Of a DNA stretch of 64,000 bases, positions 53,395-61,891 are shown in pieces; the stretch's first letter is position 1; each line of letters opens with the position of its first letter. Source of the DNA: Halomonas alimentaria (GTDB taxonomy: Bacteria; Pseudomonadota; Gammaproteobacteria; Pseudomonadales; Halomonadaceae); assembly GCF_009902005.1 (NCBI RefSeq), contig NZ_WUTT01000001.1:2862805-2926804 (forward strand), in the 5' to 3' direction. Below the pieces are notes generated by a model, which did no database searches, was not told the origin of the DNA, and saw only the letters and a list, made by a program, of their open reading frames with translations. Made by a program: the position numbers and the translations under genes.

Positions 53395-54174
53395 TCATGT
53401 CTGGGTCCCCAGGTGCTTACGCAGGAAGTGCTGGGTGCGTTCCTGGTCGGGATGGCTGAACAGGTGGTCTGGGGTGTTGGCCTCGACCACCACGCCGCCG
53501 TCCATGAACATCGCCCAGTCGGAGACGTCACGCGCGAAGCCCATCTCGTGGGTGACGATCAGCATGGTCATGTGCTCCTCGGCCAGGCCCTTCATCACCT
53601 GGTTCACTTCCTCCACCAGTTCTGGGTCCAGCGCCGAGGTGGCCTCGTCGAAGAGCATCACCTTGGGGCGCATGGCCAGCGCCCGGGCGATCGCCACCCG
53701 CTGCTTCTGCCCGCCGGAAAGCGAACTCGGGTAGGCTTGGGCCTTGTCTGCCAGCCCCACCCGCTCGAGCAGCTCCATGCCCAGTTCCCGGGCGCTTTTC
53801 GTCTCCATGCCCTTCAGCTTGCGCGGGGCCAGGGTCACGTTGTCCAGCGTCGACATGTGCGGGAAGAGATTGAAGTGCTGGAACACCATGCCCATGTTCT
53901 GGCGGATATGGTTGATATGCCGCTCGAAGGCCATCCCCTTGAGGTCGGGGCGGTTCACCTGCACGCCATCGAGCAGGATCTGCCCCTCGTCGATCACCTC
54001 CAGGTTGTTGATGGAGCGCAGCAGGGTGCTCTTCCCCGAGCCCGAGGGGCCGATGATGGAGATGATCTTGCCGCGGTCCACTCTGAGGTCGATGCCCTTG
54101 AGCACCTCGAGGTCACCGAAGCGCTTCTTGACCCCCTTGAGCTCGACCATCGGCGTGTCTGTCGTCTGTGTCAT
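53395..54174 (-). CDS. Polar amino-acid ABC importer ATPase
   Basis: A 259-aa ATPase of the GlnQ/HisP/EhuA type. Walker [16 protein letters not shown], signature [15 protein letters not shown], Walker [15 protein letters not shown] and switch [10 protein letters not shown] are all intact. The family-typical [16 protein letters not shown] stretch supports amino-acid uptake. Last gene of the four-gene importer unit (binding protein, two permeases, ATPase). The exact substrate is not determined; its neighbours suggest an amino-acid derivative used by the catabolic genes upstream. Confidence 0.9.
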   Translation of the reverse strand: MTQTTDTPMVELKGVKKRFGDLEVLKGIDLRVDRGKIISIIGPSGSGKSTLLRSINNLEVIDEGQILLDGVQVNRPDLKGMAFERHINHIRQNMGMVFQHFNLFPHMSTLDNVTLAPRKLKGMETKSARELGMELLERVGLADKAQAYPSSLSGGQKQRVAIARALAMRPKVMLFDEATSALDPELVEEVNQVMKGLAEEHMTMLIVTHEMGFARDVSDWAMFMDGGVVVEANTPDHLFSHPDQERTQHFLRKHLGTQT

Positions 54175-54196
54175 GCGTAAGCCTCGTGGGTAGGGG

Positions 54197-54850
54197 TTAG
54201 CGGCGGTAGGCGGCGCGGCGTTCGATCCACGACTGGCCGGCCTCCATCATCAGGTTGATCAGGTAGTAGATCACGGCGATGGTGATGTAGAACTCGAAGG
54301 GTCGGAAGGTGATGCTGATCGCGTACTGGGAGACGTACACCAGCTCGCCGATGCCGATGGCGGAGAGCACCGCGATATCCTTCACCATGATGATCATGTT
54401 GTTGCTGAGCTGCGGCAGGGCGCGATAGAAGGCCTGGGGCAGGATGATGTAGAACAGCGTTCGCAGGTGGCCGAAGCCCAGGGATCGCGACGCCTCGTAC
54501 TGGCCGCTCGAGACCGAGCGGATGGTGGCCATGAAGATGTCGGCGTTGTAGGCCATGTAGTGGAAGCCGAGTCCCAGGATCCCCACCACGATGGCCGGGA
54601 TCAGGATCAGCTCGCCGAGGCCGAAGTAGAGGAAGTAGAGCTGCAGCAGCAACGGGGTGGTCATGAACAGCCAGATGAAGAAGCGCAGCGGCCAGTTCAC
54701 CACCTTGCGGGTGTAGAGCGAGATCACTGCCACCAGCTGTCCGCCGAGGATCGACAGCAGGGCGACCGCCAGGCCGATCAGCAGGGTGACGCCCACCCCC
54801 TTGAGCAGGGTGGGGAAGTAGTCGATGACGGGGGTGAAGTCGAATTCCAT
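54197..54850 (-). CDS. Polar amino-acid ABC importer permease 2
   Basis: A 217-aa inner-membrane protein with about five helices and the HisMQ-family signature: [47 protein letters not shown], containing the EAA loop that docks on the ATPase. N-terminal [24 protein letters not shown] is the usual opening. It pairs with the preceding permease as a heterodimer. The gap to the first permease gene is ~33 bp and to the ATPase ~22 bp. Confidence 0.9.
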   Translation of the reverse strand: MEFDFTPVIDYFPTLLKGVGVTLLIGLAVALLSILGGQLVAVISLYTRKVVNWPLRFFIWLFMTTPLLLQLYFLYFGLGELILIPAIVVGILGLGFHYMAYNADIFMATIRSVSSGQYEASRSLGFGHLRTLFYIILPQAFYRALPQLSNNMIIMVKDIAVLSAIGIGELVYVSQYAISITFRPFEFYITIAVIYYLINLMMEAGQSWIERRAAYRR

Positions 54851-54883
54851 GGTGCTGTCCTGGTGGTTGTGGTCCGGCAGGCG

Positions 54884-55540
54884 TTACAGGAAGGTGTAGC
54901 GCGTGGCTCGGCGGTAGAGGAACTCGACCATGCCCATGACGGCGTAGATGATCACGATGTACATCAGCGCGCTGAGCGTGAAGACCTCCAGAGGCTTGTA
55001 GGTGGAGCCGATCAGACGCTGCGCCTGATAGGTCAGCTCGACCACCGAGATGATCGAGACCAGCGAGGAGTTCTTGACCAGGATAATGGCGAGCACCCCG
55101 ATGGAGCGGATCATCAGGCCCGCCGCCTGGGGCAGGATGATGTAGCGCAGCGTGGCCAGGCGCCCGAAGCCCAGGGATCGCGAGGCCTCGTTCTGGCCGC
55201 TCTCCACCGACTCGATGGCGCCGCGCATGGCCTCGCTCATGTAGGCCCCGATGTTGAAGGCGCCCACCACCACCCCGCAGGTGAAGGGGTCCAGGCGCAA
55301 GCCGATCGCCGGGCCTCCATAGAAGACCAACAGCAGCTGCACGAAATAGGGAGTGCCGCGCACCACGCTGATATAGGCGCGGGCCAGCCAGCGCGGCGGC
55401 GGCAGGCGGGCGGTCCTCATGACCACCAGCGCCGCGGCGATGAAGAAGCCGAAGAACAGCGCACGCGCGGAAATGTCGACGGTGACCCACGCCGCCTTCA
55501 CCAGCAGCGGCGTGATGTCGATCATCAGGTTGAAGTCCAT
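54884..55540 (-). CDS. Polar amino-acid ABC importer permease 1
   Basis: A 218-aa HisMQ-family permease with five predicted helices and the EAA motif region [45 protein letters not shown] 55540 begins MDFNLMIDITPLLVKAAW, aligning with family N-termini; the open frame continues 16 codons upstream without similarity. An 11-bp GC hairpin lies between this gene and the binding-protein gene and may set the ratio of the two products. Confidence 0.9.
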   Translation of the reverse strand: MDFNLMIDITPLLVKAAWVTVDISARALFFGFFIAAALVVMRTARLPPPRWLARAYISVVRGTPYFVQLLLVFYGGPAIGLRLDPFTCGVVVGAFNIGAYMSEAMRGAIESVESGQNEASRSLGFGRLATLRYIILPQAAGLMIRSIGVLAIILVKNSSLVSIISVVELTYQAQRLIGSTYKPLEVFTLSALMYIVIIYAVMGMVEFLYRRATRYTFL

Positions 55541-55588
55541 GGTCCTGTGACCCTGCGTTGTGGTTATCGTGACGGGTCGAGGCGACAA

Positions 55589-55615
55589 GGCCCCGGCCGA
55601 ACGCCGGCCGGGGCC
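55589..55615 (-). promoter_or_regulatory. Intercistronic hairpin between binding-protein and permease genes
   Basis: GGCCCCGGCCG / CGGCCGGGGCC, an 11-bp perfect stem with a 5-nt loop, directly after the binding-protein stop. It likely protects the upstream mRNA or attenuates read-through, giving more binding protein than permease. Confidence 0.6.
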
Positions 55616-55621
55616 CGGGCC

Positions 55622-56425
55622 TCAGTTGAAATCGACGCCTTGGCCGATCCAGGTGTCGACGATCTCCTGGTAGGTGCCGTCAGCGCGGATCTCGGCTAGT
55701 GCCTCGTTGAGCGCCACTCTGAGCTCCGGTGAGCCCTTCTGGACGGCGATGGCGGCCGGGAAGCGCGGCAGCTCGCCGACGTCGACCTGCTTGATGGGCA
55801 GGTCGTCCTCGTTGAGCGCCACATAGACCGGGATGTCATCGGCCACCATCACGTCGATGCGCCCGGTGGTGAGGGCGTTGAGCATGTCCGGCAGCCCCTG
55901 GAAGGTCTGGTTGCGCCAGCGGCCGTCGGCCTTCTCGGTGGCCCACTGGTTGCCCGTCTCGCCGAGGGTCGAGCCGACCCGCTTGCCCTCGAAGTCGGCG
56001 ATGCTGGCGACGTCGTCGGTCTCCTCCCGCACCCAGATCGAGAGGCCGGAGCTGTAGTAGGGGTCGGTAAAGTCGACCGCCTTCTGGCGCTCCTCGGTGG
56101 CGCTCATGCTGCAGATGCAGGCGTCGAAGCGACCACCGGCCAGGGCGGCGACGATGCCGTTCCAGGGCGAGGTCTGGATGTTGACCTCGACGTCCATCTT
56201 CTCGGCCAGGGCCTCGGCGATGTCCACATCGAAGCCGACCAGCTCGCCGTCGGTGTTGACGAAGCTGAAGGGCGGGTAGGCGCCGGAGTTGGCGACCTGG
56301 AACACATCCTCCTGGATGGCTGGGAGGTCCCGTGCCTGGGCCGGGAGGGTGGCGAGGGTGACGGCGCCCAGCAGGACCAGGGTGCCGACAAGGGGGCGAA
56401 CAAGGCGGTTGTTGTGCATTGTCAT
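55622..56425 (-). CDS. Polar amino-acid ABC importer binding protein
   Basis: A 267-aa periplasmic protein: signal peptide of ~31 residues (LVLLGAVTLATLPAQA), then a type II binding fold with the SBP_bac_3 signature FQVANSGAYPPFSFVNTDGELVGFDVDIAEALAEKM and hinge/ligand segments GRFDACICSMSATEERQKAVDFTDPYY and GKRVGSTLGETGNQW. The conserved Arg of SATEER and the late Asp (IDVMVADD) would hold an alpha-amino/carboxylate group. The ligand is probably an amino acid or derivative. First gene of the transporter unit and ~165 bp downstream of the thiolase gene. Confidence 0.9.
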   Translation of the reverse strand: MTMHNNRLVRPLVGTLVLLGAVTLATLPAQARDLPAIQEDVFQVANSGAYPPFSFVNTDGELVGFDVDIAEALAEKMDVEVNIQTSPWNGIVAALAGGRFDACICSMSATEERQKAVDFTDPYYSSGLSIWVREETDDVASIADFEGKRVGSTLGETGNQWATEKADGRWRNQTFQGLPDMLNALTTGRIDVMVADDIPVYVALNEDDLPIKQVDVGELPRFPAAIAVQKGSPELRVALNEALAEIRADGTYQEIVDTWIGQGVDFN

Positions 56426-56590
56426 GTTCGATACCTGCTTGTTGTCGTGGGTGGGTGTTGGCTCGGGTGAGCCTCTTCGGGGGCACGGGACGCCGGGGCG
56501 GCCCGCGACGAAGCACTGACTGACGGTGGTGACCTCCTTTCCCGACAGCGAAGTGGGATAGTCGAAACTAGCAGGCGCCAGCGGCGCCTG

Positions 56591-57781
56591 TCATACGCGC
56601 TCGAGGATCACGGCGATGCCCTGGCCGCCACCGATGCAGGCGGCCGCACAGCCGTAGCGTCTGCCTTCGACTGGCAGAATGCGTGCCAGGGTGCCGGCGA
56701 GCCGGATGCCGGTGGCGCCGAGCGGATGACCGAGCGCCAGCGCGCCGCCCCAGACGTTGACCCGCTCGGGGTCCAGTGCCAGCTCAGCCATGGCGTGCAG
56801 CGGCACGGCGGCGAAGGCCTCGTTGATCTCCCAGATATCGATATTCTCGACGTGGAGGCCGGTCTGCTGCAGCACGCGGCAAATGGCGGCGGCCGCACCG
56901 GCGCCCATTCGCTCCGGGGCGACGCCGCAATCGGCCACGCCCACCACCCGGGCCAGGGGCCTGGCGTCATGGCGCGCCAGGGCGTGCTCGGACATCAGCA
57001 AGGCGGCGGCGGCCCCGGAGGTGAGCGGCGAACTGTTGCCGGCGGTGACCTTGCCGCCTTCCAGAAATACCGGGTCGAGGCCGGCCAACCGCTCGGCACT
57101 GGTGTCGGCGCGGATATTGGCGTCCCGGGCGACCGGTTCGCCCTCGGCGTTGGTCAGGACCAGTCGCTCGTCGTCGAAGCGTCCCGCGGCATCGGCCGCC
57201 GCGGCCCTCTGGTGGGAGGCCAGGGCGAAGGCGTCCATGGCCTCGCGCTCGATGCCCGCAGAATCGGCCAGACGCTCGGCGGTCAGGCCCATGTTCAGGG
57301 CCACGTCGAGCTCGAGCCAGGGAGCCTGCTGGAGCGCGGCGGGGCTGGTCAGCACGCCTTCCTTGAAGAGCGCCGGCCCCATGGGCACCCGGGTCATGTT
57401 CTCGAAGCCGCCGGCGAGGCCCACCTCGATCGCCCCGGCCTGGATCTCCCGGGCGGTGCTGCGCAGGGCGGCCAGCCCCGAGCCGCACTGCTGGTCGATC
57501 TGACGGCTGGCGCAGCCGCGGCCTCGCTCCCCCAGGCGTTTGGCGAGCCACAGCGGATAGCGGCCGCCGAAGCCCCACTGCTCCTTCACCGGCAGGGCAC
57601 AGCCCACACTCAGGTCTTCGACGGCGGCGCCGTCGAGGTCCTGGCGTTCGAGCAGCGCGTCGATCACCCCGGCCAGCAGGGCGTCGCCGCGGGTATCGGC
57701 CCAGGCGTCCACCTCCGGCTTGCGGGGATGGGCGCGGCTGAAGCCGCTGCGGGCGTAGTCGGCGATATAGGCGTCCTTCAT
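56591..57781 (-). CDS. Acetyl-CoA C-acyltransferase (thiolase)
   Basis: A 396-aa thiolase cleaving 3-oxoacyl-CoA with CoA to acetyl-CoA plus a shortened acyl-CoA. Nucleophilic Cys in QIDQQCGSGLAAL near residue 88, NEAFAAVPLHAM, GGALALGHPLGATG with the catalytic His, and the C-terminal Cys in YGCAAACIGGGQG are all present. Length is normal. ATG 57781 overlaps the deacylase stop (ATGA); a longer frame upstream lies inside the deacylase gene and was rejected. Fifth gene of the run beginning at the aminotransferase. The true substrate chain is not known. Confidence 0.9.
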   Translation of the reverse strand: MKDAYIADYARSGFSRAHPRKPEVDAWADTRGDALLAGVIDALLERQDLDGAAVEDLSVGCALPVKEQWGFGGRYPLWLAKRLGERGRGCASRQIDQQCGSGLAALRSTAREIQAGAIEVGLAGGFENMTRVPMGPALFKEGVLTSPAALQQAPWLELDVALNMGLTAERLADSAGIEREAMDAFALASHQRAAAADAAGRFDDERLVLTNAEGEPVARDANIRADTSAERLAGLDPVFLEGGKVTAGNSSPLTSGAAAALLMSEHALARHDARPLARVVGVADCGVAPERMGAGAAAAICRVLQQTGLHVENIDIWEINEAFAAVPLHAMAELALDPERVNVWGGALALGHPLGATGIRLAGTLARILPVEGRRYGCAAACIGGGQGIAVILERV

Positions 57782-59067
57782 GCGCTCGGCTCCTCTTGTG
57801 CTTGCGTGGCCTGCCGTCCCCAGCGGTGGAGGAACAGCGCATAGGTGGTCAGCACCTGGCGGATGGAGGCGATGTTGACGCACTCGTTCACCCCGTGGAT
57901 GCGCTCGGCCACCGGGCCGTAGCAGGTGCCGTTGATCCCCCCGGAGACATGAAAGGCGCGCAGGTCGGTGGTGCAGGTGGAGAGGTAGTGGGCCGGCGGC
58001 TCCCCGAGCAGCGCCTCGTGGCACGCCGAGAGCAGCCGGATGCCCGGGGTGTCGAGGTCGACCAGGTGCCCTTCGGAGCGGAAGCCGTGGAAGCTCACCC
58101 GCGGCGGCGGGGTGGCGTCGTCGAGCTCGGCGTGGCGGGCGGCGATCGCCTCGCGCACCCGTGCCATGGCGTCGTCCGGGGACATGCCCGGGGGGAAGCC
58201 GACCCGCCCCTCGAGCACGGCATGGGCCGGCACGCTGGAGGCCCAGTTGCCCCCCTCGATCCGGCCGATGCTGAGGTTGAAGGGGTGGGGGTGGCCTGCG
58301 TAGGGCGCCGGGCGCGGCAGGGCGTTGATCTCAGCCTCCAGCGCCTTGAGCGCCGGCAGGTAGAGCTGCAGGGTCTCGATGGCGTTGCGGCCGGCGGACG
58401 TATCCAGCACATGGGCGGGCAGGCCCTCGAGATAGAGCCGGAACCACAGTACCCCCACCTGGCCGCTGTAGATCCGGGCGCCGAAGGGCTCGGGGATCAG
58501 CACGAAGTCGCCGCCGTAGCCCTGGTGCAGGCAGGCCAGGGCGCCGTTGCCGGTGCACTCCTCCTCGATCACCGTCTGCAGGGTCAGCGGGAAGTCGATG
58601 CTCGCCCCGGCCCGGCGCACCGCCGCCACCGCCATCACCATGGCGGCGATGCCGGCCTTCATGTCGCCGGCGCCGCGGCCATAGAGCCAGCCGTCCTGCT
58701 CCCAGGGCTCCCAGGGCGGACGGGTCCACATGTCGGTGGGCTCGGCGGGCACCACGTCCAGGTGGCCGTTGAACACCAGGTGCGGGCCCTCGGCCTCGGG
58801 GTTGAGCCGCGACACCAGGTTGTAGCGCCCGGCATTGTCCCACTCGGTGGGGGCGCGGTGCGGGTGGTCGGCGAAGCCCGGGGCATCCAGCGGTACCCGG
58901 TCCAGCGGCAGGTCGAGCCGTGCGAACCACGCCTCCATGGTGTCCAGCGCCCCCTGCTCCTGGCCCAGCACGCTGTAGCCGCGCACCAAGTCGCGGGTCA
59001 GCGCCAGGGTGTCGTCCATCAGCGCCTCGCAGGCCTCGACGATGCGTGTCTCGGTGGCGTCCAGCAT
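57778..59067 (-). CDS. M20-family N-deacylase (ArgE/DapE-like)
   Basis: A 429-aa metallo-hydrolase of the M20 family. Metal ligands in order: His in VFNGHLDVVP (~100), Asp in GRGAGDMKAG (~130), the EEEC catalytic Glu pair in VIEEECTGNG (~168), and a late His in YLSTCTTDLRAFH...GVNECVN. Such enzymes remove acyl groups from N-acyl amino acids or cleave related amides. The start overlaps the CoA-transferase B stop (TGATG) and the end overlaps the thiolase start, so it is tightly embedded in the catabolic operon. This argues that an N-acylated amino compound is the pathway input. Confidence 0.88.
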   Translation of the reverse strand: MLDATETRIVEACEALMDDTLALTRDLVRGYSVLGQEQGALDTMEAWFARLDLPLDRVPLDAPGFADHPHRAPTEWDNAGRYNLVSRLNPEAEGPHLVFNGHLDVVPAEPTDMWTRPPWEPWEQDGWLYGRGAGDMKAGIAAMVMAVAAVRRAGASIDFPLTLQTVIEEECTGNGALACLHQGYGGDFVLIPEPFGARIYSGQVGVLWFRLYLEGLPAHVLDTSAGRNAIETLQLYLPALKALEAEINALPRPAPYAGHPHPFNLSIGRIEGGNWASSVPAHAVLEGRVGFPPGMSPDDAMARVREAIAARHAELDDATPPPRVSFHGFRSEGHLVDLDTPGIRLLSACHEALLGEPPAHYLSTCTTDLRAFHVSGGINGTCYGPVAERIHGVNECVNIASIRQVLTTYALFLHRWGRQATQAQEEPSA

Positions 59068-59720
59068 CAGAACCTCCCCAGCCGTGATCTATCGATGAGC
59101 AGCGGCGCCTCGGTGGCCGCCTCAAGGTCCGCGGGGTCGAGCCCCTCGGCGATCTCCACCACGGCGAGTCCCTCCGCGGTCACGTCCATCACCGCCTTGT
59201 CGGTGATGATGCGCGACACGCAGCCGCTGGCGGTGAGCGGCAGGCGGCAGCGCGCCAGGATCTTGGGGTTGCCCTGCTTGTCGTTGTGGGAGCAGAGCAC
59301 CACCAGCCGCCTGACCTTCTGGGCCAGCTCCATGGCGCCGCCGATGCCCGGCGAGAACTTGCCGGGGATCTTCCAGTTGGCCAGGTTGCCGGCGGCATCC
59401 ACCTCGAAGGCGCCCATGAAGGTGATGTCGACCCGGCTGCGCCGGATCATGGCGAAGGAGGTGGCGCTGTCGAAGACGCTGGCCCCGGGGCGGGTGGTGA
59501 TGTAGGCCCCGCCGGCGTCGATCATGTCGTGGTCCGGCGGCTCGCCCTCGCGCCGCGGGCGGCAGCCCAGCACGCCGTTCTCCGAGTGCACCAGCACCTC
59601 CAGGTCGTCGGGCAGGTGGTAGAAGAGGCGGGTCGGCAGGCCGATGCCGAGGTTGACGATCTGGCCGGGAAGCACCTCCCGGGCGGCCCGAGCCAGGATG
59701 CGCTGGGTATCAGAGGCCAT
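59067..59720 (-). CDS. CoA-transferase subunit B
   Basis: A 217-aa beta subunit of a 3-oxoacid-type CoA-transferase. The catalytic Glu is in VLVHSENGVLG (~50), the start MASDTQRILARAAREVLPGQIVNLGIGLPT is family-typical, and GGAMELAQKVRRLVV and LTASGCVSRIITDKAVMDV follow. It pairs with subunit A, encoded just upstream and overlapping by 11 bp. ATG 59720 is the family start; an earlier ATG lies further inside subunit A. Likely transfers CoA from succinyl-CoA or acetyl-CoA to an oxo-acid. Confidence 0.92.
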   Translation of the reverse strand: MASDTQRILARAAREVLPGQIVNLGIGLPTRLFYHLPDDLEVLVHSENGVLGCRPRREGEPPDHDMIDAGGAYITTRPGASVFDSATSFAMIRRSRVDITFMGAFEVDAAGNLANWKIPGKFSPGIGGAMELAQKVRRLVVLCSHNDKQGNPKILARCRLPLTASGCVSRIITDKAVMDVTAEGLAVVEIAEGLDPADLEAATEAPLLIDRSRLGRF

Positions 59721-60411
59721 GGGGGCGCACTCCCTGTTCGCTGGTGGCACGCTCGACCTGCACCACCCGGCTGACGAAGGCGCAGGGGGTGTGGATGGCG
59801 TCGATGGGCAGCTCGCCCGGGGCGTCGAGGCGATAGGCCTGGGCGATCACCTGGTCCGCGGCCATGGCCATCAGCGGGTTGAAGTTGCCGGCGGTGGCGC
59901 GATAGATCAGGTTGCCGTAGCGGTCGGCCCGCTCGGCATGCACCAAGGCGACGTCGGCGTGCAGGGCGGGCTCGATGGCCCAGTGCCGGCCGTCGAGCTC
60001 GAGCTCCCGGCGCCCGACGGCGATCTCGGTACCCAGGCCGATGTCGGTGAGGAAGCCCCCATGGCCGGCGCCGGCGCAGCGGATCTTCTCGGCGAGCAGC
60101 CCCTGGGGGTGGAAGCTCACCTCGAGCCGCCCGGCGTTCATCGCCTCGATGGCGGTGCGGTTGAGGCCCAGGTGCGAGGTGATCAGGCGCCGCACGCGGC
60201 CGGCCTCGATCAGCCTGCCGATGCCGATGCCGGGTTCGTTGGCGTCGTTCTTGATCAGGGTGAGCCCGCCCTGGCCGCTGGCGAGCAGGGCGTCGAGCAG
60301 CGCGAAGGGGGTACCCGGCGAGCCGAAGCCACCCACCATGATGGTGGCGCCCTCGGGGATGTCGGCCACCGCCGCCTCGATATCGCACACCTTCTGGTCG
60401 AGTCGTGTCAT
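59710..60411 (-). CDS. CoA-transferase subunit A
   Basis: A 233-aa alpha subunit: the CoA-binding glycine loop IMVGGFGSPGTPFALLDALL near residue 25, LTLIKNDAN, and the late ADVALVHAERADRYGNLIYRATAGNFNPLMAMAAD are classical. With subunit B it forms a 3-oxoacid / dehydrocarnitine-type CoA-transferase. It overlaps the aminotransferase stop by 4 bp (ATGA) and subunit B by 11 bp. Context between a transaminase and a thiolase fits activation of a 3-oxo acid. Confidence 0.92.
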   Translation of the reverse strand: MTRLDQKVCDIEAAVADIPEGATIMVGGFGSPGTPFALLDALLASGQGGLTLIKNDANEPGIGIGRLIEAGRVRRLITSHLGLNRTAIEAMNAGRLEVSFHPQGLLAEKIRCAGAGHGGFLTDIGLGTEIAVGRRELELDGRHWAIEPALHADVALVHAERADRYGNLIYRATAGNFNPLMAMAADQVIAQAYRLDAPGELPIDAIHTPCAFVSRVVQVERATSEQGVRPHGL

Positions 60412-61775
60412 GAGGGGCGCGCCTCCGTCGTGGGGACCGTCAGGGTGTCATCCGCCTCCAGCGAGCGCTCGAAGCGTGCCATGGCACGCCCCAGCCGCTC
60501 GAGCAGCAGCGCCACCTCGTCGGCGCCGATGGTCAGCGGCGGGGTGACCAGGAAGTGGTCGCCGGCGACGCCATCCAGGGTGCGGCGGGGGTAGACCAGC
60601 AGCCCCTCCTCCCGGGCCAGGGCGGTGATCTGGGCGAAGCGCTGCTGCGCGGCGGGGAAGGGCTCGCGGGTCACCGGGTCGGCCACCAGCTCCACCCCCC
60701 ACAGCAGGCTCAGGCCGCGTACGTCGCCCACCCAGGGATGGCGTTCGGCGAGGGAGCGCAGGCCGGCGCCGAGCTCTGCCCCCCGCGCCCGGGCGTTCTC
60801 CAGCAGGTCCTCGCGGCGGATCGCCTCGATCACGGCCAGCGCGGTGGCGCAGGCCAGCGGGTTGCCGGCGTAGGTGTGGCCATGCTGGAAGCCGCCGCTC
60901 TCCATCACCGCCGCGACGATGTCGTCGCGGGCGAGCAGGGCGCCCACCGGGTAGTAGCCGGCACCCAGCCCCTTGGCGGTGGCCAGCAGGTCGGGGGTCA
61001 CGCCATAGTGCTGGTAAGCGAACCAGGCGCCGGTGCGGCCCACGCCGGTGAGCACCTCGTCGAGGATCAGCAGGCAGCCGAGTTCGTCGCACAGCGTACG
61101 CATCCCCTTGAGGTAGCGCTCGCCTAGCAGCCGGGCGCCGGTGCTGGCGCCGCCGATGGGCTCCAGCACCACGCCGATCAGGGTCTCGGGCCCGGCGGCC
61201 TCCATGGCCGCGCGGGTCTCGGCCAGCACTCGGTCGATGTGGGCCTCGTCGCTGGCATCGCTATGGCGGTAGAGGTCCGGCCCCGGCACCTTGAGCGAGG
61301 CGTGGGTCAGCTCGGCGAAGGGGGCCTCCAGGGGGTGATAGCCGGTGACGCCCAGCGCCCCCAGGGTGCTGCCATGGTAGGAGGGGCGCAGCGATACGAA
61401 GCGCCGGCGTTGCGGCTGGCCGGTGGCGACGACGTACTGCCTCGCGAGCTTGAGGGCCGACTCCACGGCCTCGGAGCCGCCGGAGACGAAGAACACCTTC
61501 TGCAGGGCGCCGCCGGTGAGATCCACCAGGGCACGCCCCAGCGCCAGCGCCGGGGCATTCTCGAACTGGGTGCGATAGGTGAAGGCGACGCGGTCGAGCT
61601 GGGCCAGCATGGCGTCACGGATGTCCTGACGGCCATGGCCCAGGTTGCAGCAGATGGCGCCGGCGCAGCCGTCGAGGTAGTCCTTGCCCTGGGTGTCCCA
61701 GAGGGTGATGCCCTGGCCGTGGCTGACCTCCGGCAGGTCGGTGCCACCCTGATAGAAGAGGGGGGATGCGGTCAT
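60408..61775 (-). CDS. Class III PLP aminotransferase
   Basis: A 455-aa omega-/class III aminotransferase. SGGSEAVESALKLARQY is the PLP phosphate-binding region, EPIGGASTGARL and LILDEVLTGVGRTG hold the cofactor Asp, and the PLP-Schiff-base Lys is in LLATAKGLGAGYYPVGALL. These enzymes move amino groups from omega-, beta- or diamino acids to pyruvate or 2-oxoglutarate. First gene of the minus-strand catabolic run, divergent from a LysR regulator. The substrate is unknown; the pathway context suggests an amino acid whose keto form can become a 3-oxoacyl-CoA. Confidence 0.9.
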   Translation of the reverse strand: MTASPLFYQGGTDLPEVSHGQGITLWDTQGKDYLDGCAGAICCNLGHGRQDIRDAMLAQLDRVAFTYRTQFENAPALALGRALVDLTGGALQKVFFVSGGSEAVESALKLARQYVVATGQPQRRRFVSLRPSYHGSTLGALGVTGYHPLEAPFAELTHASLKVPGPDLYRHSDASDEAHIDRVLAETRAAMEAAGPETLIGVVLEPIGGASTGARLLGERYLKGMRTLCDELGCLLILDEVLTGVGRTGAWFAYQHYGVTPDLLATAKGLGAGYYPVGALLARDDIVAAVMESGGFQHGHTYAGNPLACATALAVIEAIRREDLLENARARGAELGAGLRSLAERHPWVGDVRGLSLLWGVELVADPVTREPFPAAQQRFAQITALAREEGLLVYPRRTLDGVAGDHFLVTPPLTIGADEVALLLERLGRAMARFERSLEADDTLTVPTTEARPS

Positions 61776-61843
61776 CCTGGTGCCCTGATGGTTGTTGTTG
61801 AGAAGGCGTGTGTCGGATGAGGTCAGTCTAGGTAGTCGCTCCA

Positions 61844-61867
61844 GAATATTTCAATATATGATATTTA
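61844..61867. promoter_or_regulatory. LysR-type operator candidate
   Basis: AATAT (61845-61849) and ATATT (61861-61865), separated by 11 bases in an AT-rich patch that stands out from the GC-rich surroundings, lie in the 116-bp gap between the aminotransferase and LysR genes. The layout matches the T-N11-A type sites LysR proteins use for divergent control. Confidence 0.5.
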
Positions 61868-61891
61868 AAGCCAATTCGATGAGTTGAAGTC

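Noticed and set aside
56591-58024. A longer thiolase start upstream of 57781
   Set aside because: The extra residues are the antisense-frame shadow of the M20 deacylase gene, while ATG 57781 overlaps the deacylase stop and starts the family sequence.
53395-61775. The catabolic run as ectoine degradation (doe genes)
   Set aside because: No ectoine hydrolase gene is present, the deacylase is M20-type rather than the AstE/AspA-type DoeB, and CoA-transferase plus thiolase are not part of that pathway.
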